64,000 bases of DNA from Quillaja saponaria (lineage: Eukaryota; Streptophyta; Magnoliopsida; Fabales; Quillajaceae). The stretch lies in the NCBI GenBank assembly GCA_029379385.1, contig CM055605.1:12249001-12313000 (forward strand), in the 5' to 3' direction. The translations under genes and the position numbers were made by a program. The notes beneath the pieces were generated by a model. It was given only the letters and a program-made list of their open reading frames with translations, did no database searches and was not told where the DNA came from. Shown one piece after another: positions 1 to 10,500 of the stretch (positions within the stretch are counted from its first letter, which is position 1; each line of letters opens with the position of its first letter).

Positions 1-1370
1 TGAGATTACATGCAGTCCGGAACAACAATAGTTATGTTAAAACGATCATAACTTTTTTTCCTGGTCAAATCCACCTCTAAATATAATTACAAGACCTTAA
101 TCTATTAGTTTCCTTCAGGATCCTTAGGCTAGTTCACCCTGAAATCACCATAAATTCCATATTACCTAGATAATGAAAAATTGAACACTAGTATGCTTCT
201 CATTTCTCTTTTCTTTCACTTAGCCTTCTATTCTTGAATGAAAATATTAGTTCTAAGCACCTAATGAAATGCAAAACTCAGCCCCTCTTTCTGCAATTAC
301 TTTCCCATTCTCTCTAAACTCATAATTTAGAAGCATTACAAGAAACTACCATAATTACTTCTGTAGTTAATGCAGACATTGACAATTACAAAAAAAATTA
401 AACCCAGACACATATAATACTTTGCAGATGCTGCTACTGGTTTAATTTTAGAGCCATTTTCAAGTTTTTTTTTTTTGTTTGCATAGGCAGACGTAAATTC
501 AAAATATAATTTTATTGTAAAATCTATGTGTATCAGCATCTACCACTTAATGTACCTATGTCTACTGTGACAGATGTAGATAGTTTCTCTCAAATTGAAA
601 CCTAATATGCGATTTTCCTTTCTACTTCATTCCACATCTTTTCTCTACAACATTAACTCTCACCTTTCTCTCCCTCTAGTTCCGAGTTCGAGAGTTCAAT
701 CAATGACCAAAAGTTCAAGCCAACATCAATCGCCAATTGCAAATTACTAACCCATAGCTTGAAAGGTAAAGCTTTGGTTTGTGTTTTCTTTACGGAAGAA
801 CAACATCAGGTTAGTGTTTATGATTCCATGAGTGTTTATGTTGAATTTGTGGGATTGGTTGAGGGTTAAAATTTTAGACATGTAGGGGTTTGTTGAATTT
901 GTGGTCAGTTTATGTTTTTGTGATTAAAATTTCTGTGCACTTCCATTAACAAGACAGCTTACAATGGACCAATCACACAAAAGTGGACAAAATCCATCAA
1001 TCAACAATTTCTCTAACTGGTCGATCAAAACTAAGCTTGACCTTTCATCAGTATGGATCTTAACGCCATAGAAAAAAACAAACAATGGCGTCAATGATGC
1101 AATTTTTTGTTTCTTAAAGTATTCTAATTCTTGGGTCAATACACCATGCGCAAAGGAGAAATCTTATACTTTTACCATCTATAGATCATTGTGTAAATTT
1201 CAAATGGCAACGTCATTCCTTCTCTAACAAATACATTCTCCATACTCTAGGATTGAAGATTTGTTTAATCAAAGAAAAGAGTGGAAGAATGTGGAGGACA
1301 CAAAAATAATTGAAAGGGACAAAGAAACAAGTTTGATTTCTATTGTCAATTTTAATCAAGCAAGTGCATA
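1..1370. other. Gene-free flank, no recognised gene
   Basis: No supported gene. Near 334 the sequence reads CATTACAAGAAAC, which resembles the CACTACAAGAAA terminus of plant CACTA transposons. No matching inverted end was found, so this is only a hint. Pyrimidine-rich runs (about 620-680) and short open frames on the minus strand (for example 924-1139) show no known domain. Confidence 0.4.
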
Positions 1371-2225
1371 TATCGTTAACAAGTAATATACAATAAAATA
1401 AAGTGTCGATCACATGAGGAATTGTAACTAATATATAGCTAAGTATTAATATTTAAACAATCTTAATTTTATTCAAACAACCAAATTAAGGATGCAAACT
1501 CTAATAATAAATTGAACTTAACTAATGAAAAATTAAACTAGAAAATTCAAAGGATAAAGACCTAGAATTACAAATTTTCTCAATACTTCACTTCACTTAT
1601 TATTTTATTGTCTTGGTTAGTTATGTCAATGAATTATTAACATAGGGTTCTAATTCAATTATAAGCATATTCTTATGTCTTATAATAATATTTTCCTTAG
1701 TTAATTTACTATATTACTATATGAATTAGACTAAGATAGATTAATTAAGATTAACCCTAAGTTAGCTACACAAGATATATATATATGTATATTCATATCC
1801 TATACACAAATCAAATTCAACAATCATGTGTATGAATTCAATCAAGGCTAGACCTAAGTTCCTTTCCCAAGCTCCTTTAGGTTTCCTAATTCAATCTAAC
1901 TGGTAGCTAATCAACTAGAAGCATTAAGTAAAAAATGAAATAAATAATTCAAATACCAAACCCCAAGTAATCTATAAATATTAAAACTATCAAGCTACAT
2001 GTTGAGTTCATTTGTAATCCTATTGAGTAAATTAATGCTACCTACTGTAGACATAAACTCAAATAAAGTCATCATCAAGGTAAATACAAGAAACACTAAA
2101 AGATATGAAGGAATAAAAAAACAAACTAGAGGGTTGTCAATCTTCAATCAGTACTCTTCCAAGCTCCTCTTGCCTTCTTGCACCCTTGATGGATTCCTTT
2201 ATCTCTGAAAAAAAAAAAAAAAAAA
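1370..2225 (-). repeat. Dispersed LTR-like repeat, copy 1
   Basis: On the minus strand this matches two other blocks in the window (20585-21450 minus, 37985-38380 plus). Shared landmarks, in minus-strand order, are a purine-rich stretch, then AAGCTCCTCTTGCCTTCTTG on the complementary strand, a long AT-rich middle, and near the end a GGGAACGATACTC-type box followed by a run ending in CACTTGCGT in the better-kept copies. That terminal layout is what I know from long LTRs of Ty3/gypsy (Athila-like) elements, but no internal coding region is attached here, so the class is an inference. An A-run of about 19 bases lies at 2208-2226. Confidence 0.6.
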
Positions 2226-2410
2226 AACCACTCACTTTAATTGTGTCTTTTGAATTCCCAAGTCATTCCCCTTTTATAGGCTTTTAAAACCATGAATTTT
2301 ACTCTAATTAGGATCAGGAATTGGGCTAACATTGCGGCGCTAAACTTCTAAAGAGACTCCTTCATGTATTAAACTTTTAAAACATAGAAACTAAGTCGCT
2401 TGAATAGAAC

Positions 2411-3184
2411 ACCACAAGAAATGACATTATCTGCTTTTACCAAATGCATATGCAAAAGGTAATAATGCAGACTCAGATAATCATTTGTGTCTGCCTCCAA
2501 ACATGGACACACAGACGCAGTAACCCTAGACTCATATTATTTTATACATTTGGGCAAACCCAGATAGTTAATTATGTCTAGAATGTTTGGTTTGGTCTGT
2601 ATACGCAAAATTTGAATGCCTATAATGGATTCCCACGTATCGGCATCTAGGATACAGATGCTACAACACAGACACTAATATAATTACGTTAGCGGTACAG
2701 ATGTAGAAAATACATACTGCATTTTTTTTAATTTTTTAAATATTCTTCGTCTGTAGATGATAGAAGCAAATAATCCTAAATGAGCATGCAGATGGAATAA
2801 ATAATTCTTTATTATTATTATTATTATTATTTTTTAATTATTTTGTAATTTTGTACCTGTAAATACTTGTATAAAAGTATATTTATATTTAAATTCCAAA
2901 TTTGACATTAATAAAAAAATGTTATAAAAAAATATTATAAAAAATTCATTGTAACATTAAAATTATTTACAAAAATATTATAGAAAAGACCATCTCATAA
3001 TCCTAATTTCTTCATTGTCTTGCGCTTGCTCGTTATCCTGACTAAGATGCGAAGATGTGGATGTAGGAAGTGCAACATGAAATAATCAAAATAAATAAGT
3101 TATAAGTAATTATGATTAACCTTACTTAATATGCATATAAATTAAAAACTGTAACGTAGAAAAATTAAGCAAAATTTTCAAAGG
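2411..3184 (+). mobile_element. Possible CACTA-type transposon end
   Basis: At 2411 the sequence begins CACCACAAGAAATG, one base from the CACTACAAGAAA terminus common to dicot CACTA (En/Spm) elements. The next 350 bases are rich in short GCAGAC / GTCTGC / CAGATG motifs in both orientations, as in CACTA subterminal regions. The inverted right end was not located and no transposase was recognised, so boundaries and class are tentative. Confidence 0.3.
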
Positions 3185-3911
3185 TTTTACCTTGATACTG
3201 TAGCATTATCCTAATATCGTAACCGTTGATCTAAATAGCATTTTGTTTCTTTCTAAAAGTCTATTCATTCCCACGCTCATGTCGGTACTCTTAGAATCCA
3301 AAATGGACTTGTATTTGACGGTTTTGCCTACTCGAATACAAAGTTACAAAACTTTTGCCTTGAAACTGTAATATTAGCCTAATATCCTAACTGTTGAACC
3401 AAATAGAATTTTGTTTCTTCCTACAAGTCTTATTCACTCCCATGGTCATGTTAATACTCCTAGAATCCAAAATGGATTTGCATTTGATTGTTTTGCCTCC
3501 CAAACCCAATGTTACAAAGCTTTTGCCTTGAAACTGTAACATTGGCCTAATATCCTAAATATTGATCCAAATGACATTCTGTTTCTTTGTACACGTCTTA
3601 TTCGTCTCTACAATCGTACTAGTACTCTCGGAATCCAAAATAAACTTATATTTGACCGTTTTACCTCCCAAACTCAAAGTTACAAAGCTTTTGTCTTGAA
3701 ACTGTAACATTTGCCTAGTATCCTATCCGTTGATCTAAATGACATTTTGTTTCTTCCTATATATCTTATTCATCTCTACGGTTGTGCCGGTGCTCCTGAA
3801 ATCCAAAAAGGACTTGTATTTTACTATTTTGCCCCCGAACCCAAAGTTACAAAGCTTTTGTCTTAAAACTGTAACATTGGTCTAATATCCTAACCATTGA
3901 TTCAAATGCTG
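3185..3911 (+). repeat. 168-bp tandem repeat array, 4.3 copies
   Basis: Units start at 3185, 3353, 3521, 3689 and 3856. The last is partial and ends near 3911. The first three steps are exactly 168 bases and the fourth is 167. Each unit opens with TTTTGCCTTGAAACTGTAAC or a close variant and closes with AAAGTTACAAAGC. Units differ by many substitutions, so the array is old, but length is almost perfectly kept. 168 is 56 codons and close to a nucleosome repeat. No continuous open frame spans it now. Confidence 0.9.
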
Positions 3912-4049
3912 TTGTGGTCCATAATCACTTCCTATTCTAATTTTACCACTTGTCATACATTCATAATGCAACATACGGAATATTTTAATTGTTGTTCACT
4001 AACAACTTAGAAAATATAATTTAACTAATTCATTTAAAATCTCTATTTC

Positions 4050-4200
4050 CAAGAATAGGCCTGGGCCTAGACTATGGACCTGGCTCATGGGCCTTGGCCC
4101 TTGGCTAGGCCATAGCCTTGCCTTTGGCCTTCGCCATGGGTTGTGTTGCCTTGGCAGCTTGCTAGGGGTCTGGTCTTTTGCTTAGGCCCTAGGCTTTCAC
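4050..4200 (+). repeat. GGCC-rich low-complexity stretch
   Basis: About 150 bases of repeated GGCCTTGGC / GGCCTAGG-like words in an otherwise AT-rich region. No coding sense was recognised. Confidence 0.6.
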
Positions 4201-6250
4201 TTTGTTTTAATCAATTTACTAAAGTTTAGGGTTTCGAACAATTCCAAAACTTAGAACCTTGTAAAATCCAATTTTACAAAATTTAGGATTTGGAACAATT
4301 CCAGAACCCTAAACTCAAAATTTATATTTTTGGGTTTGGAACAATTCTAAAACCCCAAAAGCAGAAAACCCTTAAACTCTTTAGGGGCTTTTCATAAAAG
4401 GCAATTCTAAATAAATTCTATAGGATGCTTCAATACTATAAACATCCATAAAAAAATCAAGAATCATATACAATTAATTGAAATAAACCTAACGGCCCTA
4501 ATATGCAACATAATTAAAATTCTCCCTAACCATTATGAAAGCAAAAGATTAAAACTAACTTCTTGAAGCTTTTTTCACACAGCTAGTTTGATTGTTTAGC
4601 GAGGATGCTTGGAGTTCGTTCACAACTCATCAAAACTATTCTTCCAATCAAACACAAAGTATGACCAATGATTAGTAAGCTATTCAAACGAATAAGCCTC
4701 TAATAAAATAGTTCACACAATTGATGGTTAAAAACCCTTTACCTTTTTTTTGAATAAGATTCGAAGGAATCTATTCCCCCATAGGATACCTACTAGCTTC
4801 CACTTGGTTGAATCGTTAATGAATGATTGTTCTTTAAGAAAAAACTTATTTTCTTCAACATAGGGGGTCACGTCTATGAGAGGAGATTTTCAAGAACTCT
4901 TCCCGCTCACAGTCTCTCACAAGGCCGAATGTCACTTGTAACCATATTGTAGCTGAAATTTCCCCTAGCTACTACATATATAGGGTGGCTAGGGCTTAAG
5001 GACCTTGTTTAGGATTTTATTAAACTTAAAGCCTAAGACATAAGGCCTAAAACTCTTTTAGCAATCCATAATCCTATTATGATTACTAATGCTTTAGACT
5101 TCTAATGGCCTAAATCCAATTAGGATTCCCTCTAGACTTTTTCTTGACTTTCAAGAAAACAAGTCTTGCCATACATGTAAGGTAACAATTACCTTTTTAC
5201 CCTTATGTGCTTGGAAGTTAACTATTCATTCCAAGACTCCATTAATCCTTCTAAGTTCTTAACCTAAGTAAATTAAAGAGTGTACCCCATTACATTCTCC
5301 TATATGTTGGCAATAAATATAATTCTATACTTTCAAAAAACTACGGTTAAATTAAAACACTTTTAATTTAGCTTTGGTTTTGCTAAACCAACCAGTTTAC
5401 ATTCATAGATCAAGATTGACATTTAATAATATATCATGACCACCCAAATACAAGTGAAGTTAATATCATTGATCAAACCCTTAAGTGCTTAGTTACCATG
5501 TCATTCAATCATTTCATCAAACATATCCTCAGATAGATATAGGGCATGAATTCTAGTGTCAACCCTATTTTTGTTTAAATTCATTTGTACTTAAAACCAA
5601 GTTTATATTTTATTCCTCAAAGATATTCAAAAACACTTTTCTTAATCTCTTTCACTTTGCAAAAATTCCAAGAACAAGACATATTTGTCTTAAGAGGCAG
5701 TGGGATATTCGTTCTCTTTACTAAGGATGATGAATTAATTATACATCATTCATTTACCTTCATATGCTTCACTACATGTCCAATAATCACCCATGTATTA
5801 TCCTTATTATAGGATAAGGGAAATGCCATCAAAACATAAAGATTTACATATAAAGTAAGAAGATGATTTCAAGTCAAAGGATCACTTACACTACCAACAC
5901 TTTGAGAACTTCTATTGACACGAGAGTAAAGACTCAACATGGTTTCTTGTGTTAGGTTAATTCCGTGTACTTGTTCAATTAACAAGTACCCATATGTCTG
6001 TCTTAGCATCTTCACGCTTGTAGTTTATTAGATCAATTCTCTTTCTTTATAAGAGAATGACACAACATATGTTAGTCTCAAATAATCATCAATATCCTTA
6101 TTCTTGATGATTCATTGACTAAAAATACTTTTAGAATAATACTTTATGTATGTCATATCTCACAATTATGATTAACATCATAATTATGCATACACTATAT
6201 TTATTCTAAGTAATTTATATGTCGTTGTAATAAATCTCATTTAAACAATA
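4200..6250 (-). repeat. LTR-like sequence, class uncertain
   Basis: No gene. On the minus strand the block around 4750-5300 reads like a transcribed LTR: a TATATATG box near 4975, followed downstream by a leader-like region, and an AT-rich U3-like stretch up to about 6250. I could not fix TG/CA ends, a primer site or target duplications. It may be a degraded copia or gypsy LTR. Confidence 0.3.
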
Positions 6251-6263
6251 TAATAAATAATGT

Positions 6264-6810
6264 CTAATTAATATTATTACATACATTAAATACAAATAAA
6301 ATGTCATTACAACTAATTGTTAATTGACTCTTGGACACTAATACTAACATCTCTAACACTCCTTCTACTTCAAAGAATTGCTCCACCTTGAATGGCCAAT
6401 CTTTAAAATTTTCTGCATCAAACCTTGGACCTTCAACCTTAGCATACACCACTGGTTGATACATATTGCCAAATTGCATTGCATCTGGCATTGGCAGCTC
6501 TAGCTCCAAAGAACCCTTGAGATTGTGCTCCAATATTTCCTGCTTCTTATGCTACACCCCATTCATTTCTCTTGGCATTTCAGGAATCTGTTGATTTGGA
6601 TTTGGATTAACACCTCCTATCATCCTACACAATTCCTTCATTATTTGTCTGAGCCTATCATCATTTTGTTGGCTCAACTCCTCGATCCTCCTATCTTTGC
6701 TCATCCATTCTATGATTCATAGCTTGTTGCACCGTTTCTTGGACCCCTTTAATTTTGATTTCCAGCATCTGCAATTCCACTTGCGTCTATGTGACCATGA
6801 TCACAACCAG
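6264..6810 (-). pseudogene. Gypsy gag fragment (5' end of retroelement)
   Basis: The minus strand encodes a gag-like start directly downstream of a primer-binding site and LTR. The best-conserved part, in the frame ending at 6264, contains KVEGPRFDAENFKDW and KVEQFFEVEGV, matching the N-terminal capsid region of plant Ty3/gypsy gag, where a PRFDGENP-W-KAEQFFE pattern is usual. Upstream in the same leader are lysine- and glutamine-rich codons with stops. The frame breaks after about 80 residues, and no protease, RT or integrase follows toward lower coordinates, so the element is truncated. Confidence 0.75.
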
Positions 6811-6824
6811 GCTTTGATACCAAA
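6811..6824 (-). other. Retrotransposon primer-binding site
   Basis: The minus strand reads TTTGGTATCAAAGC, one base from TGGTATCAGAGC, the plant initiator tRNA-Met primer site. It starts directly after the end of the LTR at 6825, which fixes the orientation of the element as minus. Confidence 0.8.
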
Positions 6825-7108
6825 TGTTACACAATAAGGTCTGGAATTGACATTCTCAGCAACCAAAAAACTTAACAAGCAAGAAAGCTAAAGAAAATGA
6901 ATAATGCTTCTGATTCAATGAATGAAAATATTACAAGCCTAATCCTCTATTTAAGCCTTCACTTAAAACTAACAGACTCAGCTAATTTCCCCAACTAACT
7001 AACTGTGCCTGCAACTCGACCTTGCCAGATGGCTTACTAGTTTGCCGAATTGACTTACAAAATGACTAGTAGATGAAACAACTGTCGTTTGCTCAACCTT
7101 GTGTAACA
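6825..7108 (-). mobile_element. Ty3/gypsy LTR (5' LTR), 284 bp
   Basis: The block is bounded by perfect 10-base inverted ends, TGTTACACAA and TTGTGTAACA. On its inner side it abuts a tRNA-Met primer site and gag fragment, so this is the 5' LTR of a minus-strand gypsy element. It is short for a gypsy LTR. It lies about 430 bases beyond the HIBADH stop codon and so may contribute to or limit that gene's 3' untranslated region. No partner LTR was found in the window. Confidence 0.85.
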
Positions 7109-7538
7109 AAAACATGAGGGGGCTGTCTGTTGATTTCCCAAACATTAGAGTTCTGAATAGGTATTGTGTCATTTACCTTATTAATTATATACATGCATCA
7201 TGTATGCAATACTGACGCAAACCAAACACCCAATTCTGGCCCGTATCACAAATCCTCAGGCTCTAGCAAACTAAAATATCATTAATCATCGATTAGTGAT
7301 TGCCAATTTGGGGAAAGTTCTGAGTCTCAAACACATATCATTCATCGAGCCTCAAATATAAATTATTATAATAATATCTTTCTCATCTAGATCAAACAGT
7401 AACTTGTCTAAACTTCTGCAGGAGAAGAATTTAGCTCTAATGGAGGCCATCTGACTTAGCAGCAGATTTCAATGACAAAATGTAGAAGCACCAAATCCTC
7501 CAACCCGTAGATTATATGTCTGCTTCAAGTAATACCTT

Positions 7539-10500
7539 TTATTGATCAACAGGCTCATCCTTTCCAGAGTAATAATGGCGGAAAGCACAAGAAAAGTCCT
7601 TGACATCATGACCATCCATGCAAAGTTCTGTATATCTGCAGGAGTTTAGACAAATTAATGTTATTAGAGTCTATCATTGAGATAAAAGGAAATTTATATA
7701 CTACCGCAAATTCTTGATGCAGCTTTTAAGAATTAAAAAGAATGACCAGACACGAGTAATTCGAAATATTAGCGAATCTAAAATTTAGCAAAAGAATATA
7801 TTTTTGAAATTATTATGAATCCAACCTAACCCTCTCTTCAGCAGGAAGAATCATGCACACGAATAAATGAGCTGAATAATAGGAAAGATATATTCTTTAT
7901 GAATTTTTCTAAGGGTGCTCTAAGATAACTTGTTAAAGTGCAATAAATATAGTTTTTGAAAATTAAAACATTCCAAAAATAACAATTATGCATTAAATTT
8001 AAATAGCACTGAAATCATGGTCAACTATTGTAATAAAAGCTAAAAAAAATTTTATTTATAAAACTTTAACAAGTGACCTTAGAGCACTTCATTAGAAAAA
8101 CCCAATTTATAGAACTTTTAGAACATTATAAGATGAAATTTTTATTTTTCATATAAATTTCCATGTTTCAGTGACTATTTTGAATTGGTTAGGTTTATCT
8201 TTCACAAAATTGATCCATTTTCAACTATTCCCACTTGAACTTAGTTATTATCAAACTCACAAATAGTCTTCTGTTGAGCCCAAGAAATGCATTGTAGAAG
8301 TTAACTAGTCAGCCATATATCTCTTATCAATTATCATTCAACTCTTCTCTTTCTTTTTATTTGTCTAAAATTCACATATGGTAAGTTCCCTAATTATGAA
8401 ATTTGATCAAGTGTACAATTTCCAATATCCTGAAATAAATCAATTTACCAAATGTTTAGACTCAAATAATGAATGGTTTTCTTAGGATCCATATCCATGA
8501 TTTGCATAGTGTTCATAGTTAAATTAAAATTTGTTTAGCCTAGTTTGCCAATTTGAATTTCAAAAATGTACTTCTTTTACCCTCATTTTTCTAACATCTT
8601 ACCCTTGCCATAGTTATAGGATACTGCTGATTGTACTATTTCACAGGGAATCAGGGATATTTGTATACCATTGCTTGAACACTGAAAATTATTAGAATAT
8701 CTTAGAACAGAATTTTATATTGAATTTACGATTATTTATACTTTCATCTTAGACAGCTTGGCTCATACAGAAAGTGAAACTTACATCTCTTGTGCCTGGG
8801 ATGTAAATGGACATCTATGACCAGCCTCTTTGGCTGATGCTACAGCAAGGTTCAAATCTTTAACCTGCATTGTTAAACAATAATCTATTATGAGGTTCAA
8901 TAACCTTGGGATTTGGATCAATGTGATTTGAGGAAAATAATTCATGTAGCCGACCCCAACTAATTTAGGATTTAAGGCTTAATTGAATTTGAGTCCTAAA
9001 TGAAACATCACTTGTAGGAAAACTTTCAGGTAATATATGATGGCTAAAGAAACAGAAAGATACTGACCAGCAACTGCATGATGTATATAAACAATAAGTT
9101 CAGTAGATTATGTCAGAAACTCGATGCAATAATTTACAAGCATGTTAGAAAGACAAATGTAACAAGATGTGCTAGAATGAGTATGTCAGCACATGTAAGC
9201 TTTGTGTTTGGTATGCATTACAAATCGATGCATGCAGAGTTCCAATTAAAAAAATGAGAATACAGAGGTGCAAAATCAATGTTGTTTGCTTGTTTTTTTT
9301 TTTTTTTTTTTTTGGCTCCTCCTTTTAAGAAACCGACATCTTATACGTAATTTGTTTCTTTTTCCTCTACTATGTGCCATTTCTGAACATTTTCTGGAGA
9401 ATAGAAGTCAACCAACAATTTAAAATGATTATTACCATTCATTGGTGTATATTGCATACTGAGATTTGTAGACACCCAATTTTCATCCCATCTTCAGAAA
9501 AGGTTTCCATGAGTTTTCAAAATAACCATAAGGTTTTTGAACATGTTATAACCTTTTGAAAAGAATTTCAAACTTGGTTTGGACTAAAAACATATCAATT
9601 AATAAGGTCCCAAACCTAAAAGAATTCAAAAATGTCCAAAATACAATGAAATATTTAGTGGTTTGAAGATTTCAAGCAATGCAAGACAGAAAAAGCTTGT
9701 GCCATACAACACTTTCGTGTTGAGTATGGCCTAGGTTTTTCTCTCTCCTGCAAAACAAGCCAATGCTCAGGTTTTAGCACAAACCAGTCTTTATCCAGCT
9801 GCAGCCTAAAACCTCTAGGGTTAGCTATTTATATTGGGCCCTTTATCCAATTATGCAATTTAGTTTTCTTTAGTTCCACATAAAAAGTATGGTGGCGACA
9901 CCATGAAAGTGCCTTTAGTCGGGGCTGCAATTTTCAAAGTCTAAAACCTCACAAGAACGAGAATATGGGCATGGTAGACCCTGGTTTGGTGGTTGGTGGT
10001 TCATAGCATTATAGTTCATCGGCTACAGAGAGAACATGCAACCAAAGACCAGCTATGAACCCAAAGTTCTTAAGTTGGTGTTCAATGTAGACCTTATATA
10101 CGCAATAATATAAGCATGCATTACTTTGGATTTGCCTAAGTTTCATGCTTCTATAATGTCCCTTCTTAGGTTAAGTCTCTAACTATTGTCTCACTGATAG
10201 CAGATTAAATGAATTCCAGCTATCAAAAGATGCATTTTGCATCCAAATGAAGAGAAGGGTAAGGCATAATTGTAGCAACAACGATATTTTCAGAAACAGA
10301 TCTTAACTACTTACCATAAGCTTAGATGAAAACCCACCATCATAATTCCTTGAAGAGGGCACCCCTTCCATCAGTCCAGGAACTGGATTGTAAGTATCAC
10401 TGTGAATTGTGATCATAAGACAATCAAAACAGACAAACTTTAACCACTCCAGAGAAAAACTTATTGCTTATACTCTCTACTTCCTTAAGATACTATTCAC

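Noticed and set aside
3185..3911. CRISPR-like array
   Set aside because: The units are contiguous 168-base repeats without spacers, in plant nuclear DNA.
7539..7635. Apparent stop near the start of the last HIBADH exon
   Set aside because: It came from using the wrong phase. With the two bases carried over from exon 9 the exon reads through to the TAA at 7539-7541.
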